This document shows, piece after piece, positions 19,647-29,485 of a DNA stretch of 64,000 nt. The stretch's first letter is position 1. Each line of letters begins with the position of its first letter. Origin of the DNA: JBDTNQ01 sp039933635 (GTDB lineage Bacteria; Acidobacteriota; Vicinamibacteria; Vicinamibacterales; SCN-69-37). Location of the stretch: the NCBI GenBank assembly GCA_039933635.1, contig JBDTNQ010000002.1, positions 1 to 64,000 on the forward strand, in the 5' to 3' direction. The notes under the pieces are model-generated. The model ran no database searches, had not been told where the DNA came from, and saw only the letters and a program-made list of their open reading frames with translations. Position numbers and translations under genes: made by a program.

Positions 19647-20795
19647 TCACCGCTGGTCGAGCGGCAGCACGACCTGCGGATACGGCGGCCCGATGTAGTC
19701 GGTGCGCGGGCGGATGAGGCGGTTGTTCGCGTACTGCTCGAGGACGTGCGCCGTCCAGCCGGAGATGCGGCTGACGGCGAAGATCGGCGTGTAGAGGTCG
19801 ATCGGAATCCCCAGCGAATAGAACATCGTCGCCGAATAGAAGTCGACGTTGGGATTCAGCTTCTTGTCGGCCTTCACCAGCGCCTCGATGCGCTGGGACA
19901 TCTCGAACCACTGCGGCTCGCCGGCCTTCTCGCCGAGCGACTTCGAGAAGCGGCGCAAGTGCGTGGCCCGCGGATCTTCCGTGTGGTACACGCGATGGCC
20001 AAACCCCGAGATCTTTTCCTTGCGCGCGAGCTTGCCCTTGACGAAAGCCTCGGCGCGGTCGGCGCCGGCGTCGCGTCCGATCTCGAGCAGCATCTTCATG
20101 ACCTCGGCATTCGCACCGCCGTGGAGCGGTCCCTTGAGCGCGCCGATGGCGCCGACGATGGCCGAGTGGATGTCGGTGAGGGTGGCTGCGGCGACGCGGG
20201 CCGCGAACGTCGACGCGTTCAGCTCGTGATCGGCGTGGAGCACGAGCGAGACGTCGAACGCCCGCGATTCCATCGCATTCGGGCGCCGGCCCGTAAGCAT
20301 GTAGAGAAAGTTCGCGGCGTGCCCGAGCGCGGGATCCGGATCGATGTGCCCGCTTCCGGCCGCCATCCGGCCCCAGGTCGCGACAATCGACGCGAGCTGG
20401 CCCGTGAGCCGCACGGCCTTGCGATAGTTCGCCTGTGGTGTCTTCTCGGTCGTGTCGCGGTCGTAGTGCCCCAGCATCGACGTGAGCGTCCGCAACGCGT
20501 CCATGCCGTCGACCGGCGGCAACATCTTCATCGCGCGAAGAATCGGTTCGGGCAGAATCCGCGCGGCGGCCAACTGCGTCTGCAGGTCTCCGAGCTCCGC
20601 TCGGGTCGGCAAGCGACCATGCCAGAGGAGATAGCAGCACTCCTCGAACGAGACGCCACGCTCGGCGTCCGCGAGATCGTGGATGTCGTAGCCCTGATAG
20701 GCGAGGATGCCGCGGTCGCCGTCGAGAAAACAGATCGCGGACTCGCCCGCGACGACGTCTTCGAGACCTGCCTTGGGTTTGGCGTCAGTCGACAT
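19647..20795 (-). CDS. gltA: Citrate synthase
   Basis: This 382-residue enzyme condenses acetyl-CoA and oxaloacetate at the entry to the TCA cycle. The catalytic triad is visible: His in GPLHGGANAEVMKML, His in ISGFGHRVYHTEDPRA, and Asp in NPNVDFYSATMFYSLGIP. The length and the short N-terminus are those of the dimeric Gram-positive/archaeal type, not the longer hexameric E. coli type. A 2-methylcitrate synthase activity cannot be excluded, but no prp genes are nearby. It starts seven bases after the GT2 gene and shares its promoter, an unusual operon partner. Confidence 0.93.
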   Translation of the reverse strand: MSTDAKPKAGLEDVVAGESAICFLDGDRGILAYQGYDIHDLADAERGVSFEECCYLLWHGRLPTRAELGDLQTQLAAARILPEPILRAMKMLPPVDGMDALRTLTSMLGHYDRDTTEKTPQANYRKAVRLTGQLASIVATWGRMAAGSGHIDPDPALGHAANFLYMLTGRRPNAMESRAFDVSLVLHADHELNASTFAARVAAATLTDIHSAIVGAIGALKGPLHGGANAEVMKMLLEIGRDAGADRAEAFVKGKLARKEKISGFGHRVYHTEDPRATHLRRFSKSLGEKAGEPQWFEMSQRIEALVKADKKLNPNVDFYSATMFYSLGIPIDLYTPIFAVSRISGWTAHVLEQYANNRLIRPRTDYIGPPYPQVVLPLDQR

Positions 20796-20802
20796 GTCGG
20801 CG

Positions 20803-22305
20803 CTACTTGCCGCCGGCCGTCTGCGCGGCCTTGACGAGGACGTCGTCGCTCTTGAACTGCTGGAAGATCGAGGTGAGGCCCATGTAGAGGAATCCGAACT
20901 GGAACAGGATCAGGAACGGCAGCGTGCCGTAGATGCCATTGGCCAGCGCGTAGAACACGGTCGCTGTGAAGTAGAGACCGAACGCCAGTTCCACGAAGGG
21001 CTGAATAGGCATCGCCTGGTGATACTTCTTGTGCTGCCAGTCGTCCTGCCCCTGACGGATGCCGTATTTCGGTGTGCGCGTGAACTCCCCAGGCTCGCCA
21101 AAGAGCGCTTCGAGGACCGCCTTGGCGTTGTTCACGGCCAGGCCGATGCCAATCGCCATGACGACCGGCAGATACCGGACGCGAGAACGCCAGTCGGGAT
21201 ACACCTCACGCTGGCTGATGAGATAGAAATTGAACACCGACAATGTGGCCGCCGCGAACAGCGGGATGTCGATGAGCAGCATCTCGGTCCAGCCCATTTC
21301 GTACCGGACGACCATCGCCGGGAACATGAGGGCCGACAGCGCAATCATCAGCAGGTAGTTGAAGTTCGCCGTGAGATGGAAGAACGCCTCGACCTTCACC
21401 TTGAGCGGCAGGTCGGCCATCAGGATGTACGGCAGCAGCTTGCGGCACGTCTGGATGGAGCCCTTCGCCCAGCGGTGCTGCTGCGATTTGAAGGCGTTCA
21501 TCTCGACCGGCACTTCCGCCGGCGTCACGAGATCCGGCAGGAAGCGGAACTCCCAGCCACGCAACTGCGCACGGTAGCTGAGATCCAGATCTTCCGTGAG
21601 CGTGTCGTGCTGCCAGCCGCCGGCGTCCTCGATGGCGATTCGGCGCCACACGCCCGCGGTGCCGTTGAAGTTGAAGAAGCAGCCCGACCGGTTCCGGCCG
21701 CCGTGCTCGAGCACGAAGTGGCCGTCGAGCAGGATCGCCTGCACCTTGGTCAGCAGCGAGTAGCCCTGATTGATGTGGCCCCAGCGCGCCTGGACGACCG
21801 CCACGCGATCGTTCGTCGTGAAATGGGGCACCGTCTCCCGCAGGAAGTCGGCTGGCGGCGTGAAATCCGCGTCGAAAATGGCGATGAACTCGCCTCGCGC
21901 GGCCTTGAGCCCCGCCTCGAGTGCGCCCGCCTTGTAACCCGTGCGGTCCACCCGGTGGATGTACTTGATGTCGAATCCGCGCGACGTCAGCCGGCGGACA
22001 GCCAGCTCCGCGATCTCGCGCGTCTCGTCCGTCGAGTCGTCGAGCACCTGAATCTCGAGCAGTTCCTGCGGATAGTCGATTTCGCAGACGGAGTCGATCA
22101 GGCGGTCCACAACGTACATTTCGTTGTAGATGGGCAATTGGATGGTGACGACCGGCCAATCAGTCACAACCGGGGGCGGTCCAGGCACCCGGTCCTTGTT
22201 CTTCATGTACTGATAGACGATGAAGTAGCGGTGCCACCCGTAAATGCCGAGGATGCTGAGGACGAAGAAATAGGAAACGAGGATCAGCGTCTCGTACGTG
22301 GTCAT
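20803..22305 (-). CDS. Processive family 2 glycosyltransferase (cellulose-synthase-like)
   Basis: This 500-residue membrane GT2 has one N-terminal helix, a cytoplasmic catalytic domain and about four to five C-terminal helices. Active-site motifs are complete: VTIQLPIYNE, LDDSTDETREIAE, FDADFTPPADFL (DxD), TEDLDLSYRAQLRGW (TED) and QQHRWAKGS (QxxRW). This set is typical of enzymes that polymerise and export beta-glucans or glucomannans (CslA/BcsA-like). No PilZ, BcsB or BcsC partner gene is present, so a short or lipid-linked product is also possible. Its start is 30 bases downstream of the expected start site of a good promoter. Confidence 0.88.
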   Translation of the reverse strand: MTTYETLILVSYFFVLSILGIYGWHRYFIVYQYMKNKDRVPGPPPVVTDWPVVTIQLPIYNEMYVVDRLIDSVCEIDYPQELLEIQVLDDSTDETREIAELAVRRLTSRGFDIKYIHRVDRTGYKAGALEAGLKAARGEFIAIFDADFTPPADFLRETVPHFTTNDRVAVVQARWGHINQGYSLLTKVQAILLDGHFVLEHGGRNRSGCFFNFNGTAGVWRRIAIEDAGGWQHDTLTEDLDLSYRAQLRGWEFRFLPDLVTPAEVPVEMNAFKSQQHRWAKGSIQTCRKLLPYILMADLPLKVKVEAFFHLTANFNYLLMIALSALMFPAMVVRYEMGWTEMLLIDIPLFAAATLSVFNFYLISQREVYPDWRSRVRYLPVVMAIGIGLAVNNAKAVLEALFGEPGEFTRTPKYGIRQGQDDWQHKKYHQAMPIQPFVELAFGLYFTATVFYALANGIYGTLPFLILFQFGFLYMGLTSIFQQFKSDDVLVKAAQTAGGK

Positions 22306-22341
22306 AGAATTGAGGGCGTCCGGGCAGCAGGACTGAGCCTT

Positions 22342-22371
22342 ATTCTAGGGATCGGCTCCGTTCCGAGTCAA
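22342..22371 (-). promoter_or_regulatory. Sigma-70 promoter for the GT2-citrate synthase operon
   Basis: On the minus strand TTGACT (22371-22366) and TAGAAT (22347-22342) are separated by 18 bp, each one base off consensus. Initiation would fall near 22335 and give a leader of about 30 bases before the GT2 ATG. Confidence 0.7.
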
Positions 22372-22381
22372 ACCAAAAGCC

Positions 22382-23161
22382 TTGTCCAATCAACACTTAC
22401 GCCCGTTTGTCGCCTCGGCCCTGGCCGGAATTCTCGAAGGCGTGCGCGATGGCACGATCGACGCCGCCGACGCCGAGCGGCGCATCCTGGACGTCGTTTC
22501 GACGCCATCGGTCGAAAATCTTGGATTCGCCCGTATTGACCACGACCGCGCCGATCGCCAGGGATTCCCCGAAGTCGTCTTCGGTCAGGGCAAGACACCC
22601 GAGCAAATCGCCCAAATCTCGCAAGCGATCGTCCGGCGCGGCCACAGCCTGCTCGTGACGCGCACGGATCAGGTCGCGTTCGAGGCCGTGACGGGGCTGG
22701 TGCCCGACGCCCGGTTTCATCCGCTCGCCCGGATCATCGAGCGGCGCGTGGACGGACCACGGGGGGCCGGCGTGATTCTTGTGGCGGCGGCAGGCACGTC
22801 CGACCTGCCCGTCGCGGAGGAAGCGGCGGTCGCCGCCGAGGTCATGGGCAACGAGGTGGACCGGCTGTACGACGTCGGCGTAGCGGGGCTCCACCGCCTG
22901 CTGGCCGAGCGGGCCCGCGTCGACGCGGCGCGGGTCATCATCACGGTCGCTGGCATGGAGGGGGCCCTGGCCAGCGTGATTGGCGGCCTCGTGCGGGTGC
23001 CCGTGGTCGCCGTGCCCACGAGTATTGGCTACGGCGCCAGTTTCGGCGGCATTGCCGCCCTGCTGGCCATGCTCAACTCCTGCGCCTCGGGGGTGTCGGT
23101 CGTCAACATCGATAACGGTTTTGGCGCGGCGGCAGTGGCGCACTCAATTAATCATCTGTGA
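22382..23161 (+). CDS. larB: Nickel pincer cofactor biosynthesis protein LarB
   Basis: LarB carboxylates and hydrolyses nicotinic acid adenine dinucleotide, the first step to the nickel-pincer nucleotide of lactate racemase and relatives. The 259-residue product has the PurE-like C-terminal core: GVILVAAAGTSDLPVAEEAAVAAEVMGNEVDRLYDVGVAG, IITVAGMEGALASVIGGLVRVPVVAVPTSIGYGASFGG and LAMLNSCASGVSVVNIDNGFGA. The N-terminal part contains RQGFPEVVFGQGKTPEQIAQI. The start is a TTG at 22382 with a poor ribosome site, so the first residues are uncertain. larC and larE are not in this window. Confidence 0.92.
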   Translation: MSNQHLRPFVASALAGILEGVRDGTIDAADAERRILDVVSTPSVENLGFARIDHDRADRQGFPEVVFGQGKTPEQIAQISQAIVRRGHSLLVTRTDQVAFEAVTGLVPDARFHPLARIIERRVDGPRGAGVILVAAAGTSDLPVAEEAAVAAEVMGNEVDRLYDVGVAGLHRLLAERARVDAARVIITVAGMEGALASVIGGLVRVPVVAVPTSIGYGASFGGIAALLAMLNSCASGVSVVNIDNGFGAAAVAHSINHL

Positions 23162-23164
23162 CAC

Positions 23165-23264
23165 AAGAGACCGGGTCTGGGACTTCAAGACCCGGTCTCC
23201 TAAACCATGACCTTCGAGACCCGGTCTCTTGGACTCCTGCGAGAGTCTGGAAGACCCGGTCTTC
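23165..23264. repeat. Cluster B of the dispersed palindromic repeat (four copies) before mutS2
   Basis: Between larB and mutS2 four copies of a GACC(C/G)GGTC-centred palindrome occur: AAGAGACCGGGTCT (23165-23178), AAGACCCGGTCTCC (23187-23200), GAGACCCGGTCTCTT (23216-23230) and GAAGACCCGGTCTTC (23250-23264). The segment 23213-23234 matches 24270-24291 inside mutS2 at 21 of 22 positions, and 23184-23199 matches 24270-24285 exactly. Spacing between copies is irregular. Confidence 0.8.
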
Positions 23265-23269
23265 TGTGC

Positions 23270-23275
23270 GATAAT
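23270..23275 (+). promoter_or_regulatory. Candidate -10 box for mutS2-dnaG-rpoD
   Basis: GATAAT (5 of 6) lies 33 bases before the mutS2 ATG and five bases after a repeat palindrome. It sits within CGATAATTG, the same nine bases found at the candidate thiC -10 in the same orientation to transcription. No good -35 is visible. Confidence 0.4.
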
Positions 23276-23307
23276 TGAGGATTCCCCGCCGTCCGGTGGG
23301 GACTTCC

Positions 23308-25773
23308 ATGCAGGCCGCAGTTCTTCGTGCACTCGAATTCGATCGCATTCGGGAGGCGTTGGCGTCGCGTGCGCTGACCCCGCTTGGGCGGGAGCGTGCC
23401 CTGGCGGTGGAACCCGCGGAGGATCCGGAGGTCGTTCGTGACGCACTTGCCCTCACCAGCGATGCGGTGGGGTTCGTCGGTGAAGGAGGCTCCCTCGCGC
23501 TCTCGGCGCCCGAAGATCTGCTGACGACGATCGAGATCCTGCACGTCGCCGATCATCCGCTGGAGCCCATGGCGCTTCGCGGTCTGGCGCGGCTCTTCGA
23601 CTCGCTTGGGATGGTCACGACCTCGCTGCTGCGATCCGGCGGGCCCCGTCTCGCCGCCATTGCCGGACGCGCCGCCTCCTTCGTGGACGAGGTCGCCGCC
23701 ATCGAACGCGCCATTGAGCCCAACGGGGACATCAGCGATCGCGCGAGCGCGGCCCTGCGCGACATCAGGGACTCCCTCCGGCGTCAACGCGCGAAGCTGC
23801 GGTCATCGCTCGACACGCTCGCGCGCGGACGCGACACGACGAAGTACGTGCAGGATCAAATCGTCACGGATCGCAACGGCCGGTACGTGCTGGTCGTGCG
23901 TTCGGAACACCGCGAGTCGATTCCCGGCATCGTGCACGGCAGCTCGAGCAGCGGCGCGAGCGTCTATCTGGAACCGCTCGCCACCGTCAGCCTCAACAAC
24001 GACGTCGTCGAACTCGTCGAACGTGAGAAGGCGGAAATCCATCGGATCCTCACGGCGCTCACCGCGGCGTTCCGGGCACGGCCGGGCGACCTGCACGAAA
24101 CGCTGAACGTGGCCGAGGAGATCGACGAGCTGCACGCCCGCGCCGACCTCGCGCGCCGCGTCGACGGACGCGCACCCGCGCTCAGCCGCGACGGCCGGCT
24201 GGAATTCAAAGGCGCCCGGCATCCCCTGCTGATTCCCGCGATCCGAGAATTGACAGAAGAGACCGGCAGTTCAAGACCCGGTCTCTTGGACGCGCGCGTC
24301 GTCATCGCCTCGGATCTCGTCATCACGCCGCCCGCAAGCGTGCTGGTCATTTCCGGGCCGAACACCGGCGGCAAGACCGTCGCGCTGAAGGCGTTCGGGC
24401 TCCTGGCGTTGATGGCCCAGGCCGGCCTGCTGATTCCCGTCGATGACGACAGCGTGTTCACCCCTTTCCGCAGCGTGTTTGCGGACATCGGCGACGAGCA
24501 GTCGATCGCCAACAGCCTCAGCACCTTCTCCGCGCACATGGCCCACATCGTCGCCATGGATCGGGCGCTGGAGTTGCCGGCGCTCGTCTTGCTCGACGAG
24601 GTCGGCAGCGGCACGGATCCCGCGGAGGGCGGCGCGCTCGGCGCGGCGATCGTGGACCACTTCCGCCGGCGCGGCGCCATGGTGATTGCCACGACGCACG
24701 ACGAAGCGATGAAGTCGTACGCGGCCACCACGGCCGGCGTGGTGACGGCGGGCTTCGGCTTCAATCCGGATACCTACGCGCCGACCTACCGGCTGCTGTA
24801 CGGCGCTCCGGGACGCAGCCTGGCGCTCGAAATTGCCGCCCGCCTCGGGCTGCCCGACGATGTCATTGCGGATGCGCGGACGCGCCGGTCTGAGCGCGAG
24901 TCGCTGCTGGCCGCACACCTCGCGCGGATGGATCAGGAGCTCGCGGTGCTGGCACGCGAGCGGGACGCGCTTGCCACGGAGCGCGAGACGTTGAGCACGG
25001 AGCGGCAGCACGTGCTCGATCGCGAGGCGCGGCTGGTTGAACGTGAGGCGGTGTTGAAGCGGCGGTTCGACGATAAGGTCAGCGAAAAGCTCCGCGAAGC
25101 TCGCGTCGAGATCGATCGCATCGTCGGCACGCTGAAGCTGAAGGCAGACGCGATGGCGCAGCGGGCGAGTGAGCGGGCCGCCACGCGAGGCCCGGTGCTC
25201 TCGACCGGCGAAGTCGGTGGCCTGCGCGCTGAAGCCAAGGCGGGTGTCGCCGCCGTCGGAGCGGCGCTCGGGCAGGAAGCGTCCGTCGTTCCGCCGGCCA
25301 TGCTGACCGCTCCGCCAGCCGTCGGCGACAACGTGTTCGTCGCGACGTTCAGCGCCCTGGCCATCGTGCGCGCCGTTTCCGGCAGGCACGTCGACGTTGA
25401 GGTCCGTGGCAAGCGGATGCGCGTGGCCCTCGGCGACCTGCGCAGGCCTGACGCCCACAACGCCGCCAAGGACACGCCGACGACCGATCACCGCGTCCGT
25501 ATCGACGCGGCAGCCCGGCCGGGTGAAGTGACACGCGACCTGGTGCTCGTCGGCTCAACCGTCGACGAAGCCATCGCCAAAGCCGAGAAGTTTCTCGACG
25601 ATGCACTGTTGGGCGATGAGCGACGGCTGCGGTTCGTTCACGGACACGGCACAGGCCGTCTGCGCGAGGGGCTCACGAAGTTCCTGCGCGAGCATCCGCT
25701 CGTCGCGGCCGTCACACCCGCGTCGGATCGGGAAGGCGGGGCGGGCGCGACCATCGTGGAGTTGAAGGAGTAG
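23308..25773 (+). CDS. mutS2: Endonuclease MutS2
   Basis: MutS2 is a MutS-like ATPase with a C-terminal nuclease. It suppresses recombination and rescues collided ribosomes in various bacteria. The product is 821 residues from the ATG at 23308, behind GGGGA. It has Walker A GPNTGGKTVALK, Walker B LVLLDEVGSGTDPAEGG, a coiled-coil segment (about 520-610) and a C-terminal Smr domain with HGHGTGRLREGL. The Smr LDLRG motif is degenerate (LVLVGSTVDEA). Residues 317-328 (EETGSSRPGLLD) are encoded by a copy of the dispersed palindromic repeat, inserted in frame between the clamp/lever region and the ATPase domain. dnaG starts one base after the stop. Confidence 0.95.
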   Translation: MQAAVLRALEFDRIREALASRALTPLGRERALAVEPAEDPEVVRDALALTSDAVGFVGEGGSLALSAPEDLLTTIEILHVADHPLEPMALRGLARLFDSLGMVTTSLLRSGGPRLAAIAGRAASFVDEVAAIERAIEPNGDISDRASAALRDIRDSLRRQRAKLRSSLDTLARGRDTTKYVQDQIVTDRNGRYVLVVRSEHRESIPGIVHGSSSSGASVYLEPLATVSLNNDVVELVEREKAEIHRILTALTAAFRARPGDLHETLNVAEEIDELHARADLARRVDGRAPALSRDGRLEFKGARHPLLIPAIRELTEETGSSRPGLLDARVVIASDLVITPPASVLVISGPNTGGKTVALKAFGLLALMAQAGLLIPVDDDSVFTPFRSVFADIGDEQSIANSLSTFSAHMAHIVAMDRALELPALVLLDEVGSGTDPAEGGALGAAIVDHFRRRGAMVIATTHDEAMKSYAATTAGVVTAGFGFNPDTYAPTYRLLYGAPGRSLALEIAARLGLPDDVIADARTRRSERESLLAAHLARMDQELAVLARERDALATERETLSTERQHVLDREARLVEREAVLKRRFDDKVSEKLREARVEIDRIVGTLKLKADAMAQRASERAATRGPVLSTGEVGGLRAEAKAGVAAVGAALGQEASVVPPAMLTAPPAVGDNVFVATFSALAIVRAVSGRHVDVEVRGKRMRVALGDLRRPDAHNAAKDTPTTDHRVRIDAAARPGEVTRDLVLVGSTVDEAIAKAEKFLDDALLGDERRLRFVHGHGTGRLREGLTKFLREHPLVAAVTPASDREGGAGATIVELKE
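24257..24287. repeat. Copy C of the dispersed palindromic repeat, inside mutS2
   Basis: Perfect 10-bp inverted arms AAGAGACCGG (24257-24266) and CCGGTCTCTT (24278-24287) flank an 11-base spacer. The right half is nearly identical to cluster B sequence. The element keeps the mutS2 reading frame and adds a short Gly/Ser/Pro-containing peptide ahead of the ATPase domain. Confidence 0.8.
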
Positions 25774-25774
25774 C

Positions 25775-27541
25775 GTGGCGCTCTTTCCCGCTTCCTTCGT
25801 GGACGACCTCAAGGCCCAGACGAACATCGTCTCGGTCATCGGGGACGTCGTGTCGCTGAAGAAGACCGGCAACACGCTGAAGGGGCTGTGTCCCTTCCAC
25901 ACGGAGAAGACGCCGTCGTTCAACGTCAACGCGGACAAGGGGTTCTTCAAGTGCTTCGGCTGCGGCGTCGGTGGCGACGTCGTGAAGTTCGTCGAGCTCT
26001 ACCAGAAACTCCCGTTTCCAGAGGCTGTGCGGTATCTGGCGACGCGGGCCAGCATGACGATTCCGGAGGCGGATGGGTCGCCGGAAGATCGGGCAGCGGC
26101 CGCCGACCGCGAGTCGATTATCAAGCTGCACGAACAGGCGGCCGCGTTCTTCGCGAGTCAGTTGGCATCTCCCATGGGACTTCGCGCGAGGCGCGAACTC
26201 GAGAAACGGGGACTGTCGGCGATCACGATCGAGACGTTCCGGTACGGGTACGCGCCAGCCGGCGGCCGTGAGACGCTCCATGCCGTCTTCAACGGTCAGG
26301 GCGTCCCGCTGCCCCTCCAGTTGCGCAGCGGACTTGTCCGGCAATGGGAGGGCCGGGTGAGCGACTACTTCCGAAACCGGCTGTTGATTCCCATTGCGCG
26401 CGATACCGGGGCCGTGGTTGCGTTCGGTGCGCGGGCGCTCGAGGAAGGCCAGAATCCCAAATATTTGAATTCCCCGGAAACGCCGGTTTACAGCAAGGGA
26501 CGGACCCTGTACGGCCTGGACGTCACGAAATCGGCCATCCGCACGAAAAATTATTGCGTGCTGGTGGAGGGGTATTTCGACTTCGCGCAGGTCTGGCAGG
26601 CAGGAGTCCAGAACGTGGCAGCCATCTGCGGAACGGCGCTGACGGTCCCGCAAATCCGTATCCTCAAACGGTTTACGTCGAAAGTCGTGCTCAGCCTCGA
26701 CCCTGACACCGCGGGCCAGGGCGCCACGACCAGGTCCGCGGAACTGCTGGTGGGTGAGGGGTTTGACGTCAACGTCGCCCTGCTGCCAGCGGGCGGGGAT
26801 CCTGATACCTTTATTCGCCGCTCCGGACCGACGGCGTACGTGGAACGTTTGAAGGGGTCACAGTCGTATCTAGACTTCTTGCTCGATCGATCGGCGGCGG
26901 GACTGGACCTGACCCGGCCCGAGAGTCGTAAGAAGTTCTTAGGGGAGATGCTGACGGTCGCCGCGACGATTCCGGATGCTGCGGAACGGGATCAATTCGC
27001 GGACCGGCTGGCCCACAAGGCCAAGATCACGGAGTCGGTGATCCGCGACGAAATCCGAAAGGCGGCAGCGCAACGGAAGACCCAGGCGCCGGCAATTGCC
27101 GTGTCCACGTCGGTTCGCGTGCTGCCGTCCGAGCAGGGCCTGCTGTGGACGTTGGTGCATCGGCCGGTGGAAGGACTGGCGGCGGTCAGCCAGCTCGAAG
27201 TGGGAGATTTGGACGGTCTGATGGCGGCGCCGGTGTTCCGGTTGGCGGCCAGTCTGGCAGATATGCCGCCGGAGGTTCTACCAGAACTCCTTCGGGAGCG
27301 TCTAAATGAGGGAGACCGCGGCCTGCTCGAACGGGCGGCCGCCTCGGAGGCCCCGGCGGGAGGGCCTGCCGAGTGTGTGAATGCGCTCAGACGGCTGCGC
27401 ATCGTGCGCGAACTGGCCGGGGTACAGAACGAAATCGATCGCCTGCCGCAGGCATCGCAGATTGACGATGACCCGCTGGCGATCCTGTGGGAACAAAAGA
27501 AAGTCTTGCTGAGGCAGCTCGAAGCCCTGGCGAGCGAGTGA
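25775..27541 (+). CDS. dnaG: DNA primase
   Basis: DnaG makes RNA primers at the replication fork. The 588-residue product shows the CHC2 zinc ribbon (CPFHTEKTPSF...FKCFGCGVGGD, about residues 39-67). The catalytic core follows with the RNA polymerase motif (YFRNRLLIPIARDTGAVVAFGAR) and the TOPRIM metal residues (VLVEGYFDFAQVW and LSLDPDTAGQGA). A helical DnaB-interacting C-terminus completes it. The start is a GTG at 25775 with GAAGGAG just upstream, inside the end of mutS2. It lies between mutS2 and rpoD. The usual rpsU is not present. Confidence 0.97.
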   Translation: MALFPASFVDDLKAQTNIVSVIGDVVSLKKTGNTLKGLCPFHTEKTPSFNVNADKGFFKCFGCGVGGDVVKFVELYQKLPFPEAVRYLATRASMTIPEADGSPEDRAAAADRESIIKLHEQAAAFFASQLASPMGLRARRELEKRGLSAITIETFRYGYAPAGGRETLHAVFNGQGVPLPLQLRSGLVRQWEGRVSDYFRNRLLIPIARDTGAVVAFGARALEEGQNPKYLNSPETPVYSKGRTLYGLDVTKSAIRTKNYCVLVEGYFDFAQVWQAGVQNVAAICGTALTVPQIRILKRFTSKVVLSLDPDTAGQGATTRSAELLVGEGFDVNVALLPAGGDPDTFIRRSGPTAYVERLKGSQSYLDFLLDRSAAGLDLTRPESRKKFLGEMLTVAATIPDAAERDQFADRLAHKAKITESVIRDEIRKAAAQRKTQAPAIAVSTSVRVLPSEQGLLWTLVHRPVEGLAAVSQLEVGDLDGLMAAPVFRLAASLADMPPEVLPELLRERLNEGDRGLLERAAASEAPAGGPAECVNALRRLRIVRELAGVQNEIDRLPQASQIDDDPLAILWEQKKVLLRQLEALASE

Positions 27542-27554
27542 AGGAGAACTCACC

Positions 27555-29240
<1,686 letters not shown>

Positions 29241-29247
29241 CAGCAAT

Positions 29248-29286
29248 GGCATCGGGTGATCGCCGGCGGGCCGATCACCCGATGCC
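29248..29286 (+). terminator. Hairpin terminator after rpoD
   Basis: Perfect 15-bp inverted arms (GGCATCGGGTGATCG / CGATCACCCGATGCC) enclose a 9-base loop just after the rpoD stop. There is no T-run. Instead a further half-copy, ATCGCCCGATG, follows at 29289-29299. It could terminate with Rho help or act as an RNA 3'-end stabiliser separating rpoD from the tRNA. Confidence 0.6.
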
Positions 29287-29303
29287 CAATCGCCCGATGT
29301 CTT

Positions 29304-29379
29304 GGGCCCCTAGCTCAGCGGTGAGAGCTGCCGGCTCATAACCGGTTGGTCCCAGGTTCGAATCCTGGGGGGCCCACCA
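29304..29379 (+). tRNA. tRNA with CAT anticodon (Ile2 or elongator Met)
   Basis: A complete 76-base cloverleaf with encoded CCA. The acceptor stem is GGGCCCC / GGGGCCC, the D-arm TAGCTCAGCGGTGAGAGC, the anticodon stem GCCGG / CCGGT around the loop CTCATAA, and the T-arm CCAGG-TTCGAAT-CCTGG. The first acceptor pair is G-C, so it is not the initiator. The CTCATAA loop and short D-loop resemble tRNA-Ile2, whose C34 becomes lysidine. E. coli elongator tRNA-Met has the same loop, so identity is left open. Confidence 0.93.
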
Positions 29380-29485
29380 AGCTTCGCCTCCGTGGCGCGC
29401 CGCCGGGGCTGCGATCGCGCCTGGGAGGAATCGCGGGGTTGCACTCTCCCCCGTTTGCCCGTAACGTCTACGCAGTCACGTCAAC

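Noticed and set aside
19746..20834. Long plus-strand reading frame opposite citrate synthase
   Set aside because: It mirrors the citrate synthase codons, has a charged low-complexity product and no family features. High GC makes such antisense frames common here.
20707..22539. 610-codon plus-strand frame opposite the GT2 gene
   Set aside because: The minus strand encodes a GT2 with all catalytic motifs. The plus-strand product is Arg/Glu/His/Val-rich without recognisable domains.
23165..23264. CRISPR-like array of short repeats
   Set aside because: The repeats are only 14-16 bp, palindromic, variable and spaced by 8 to 19 bases. No cas gene is near, and one copy lies inside mutS2.
29304..29379. 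Initiator tRNA-fMet
   Set aside because: The acceptor stem begins with a paired G1-C72 and the anticodon stem lacks three G-C pairs in initiator arrangement. Ile2 or elongator Met fits better.
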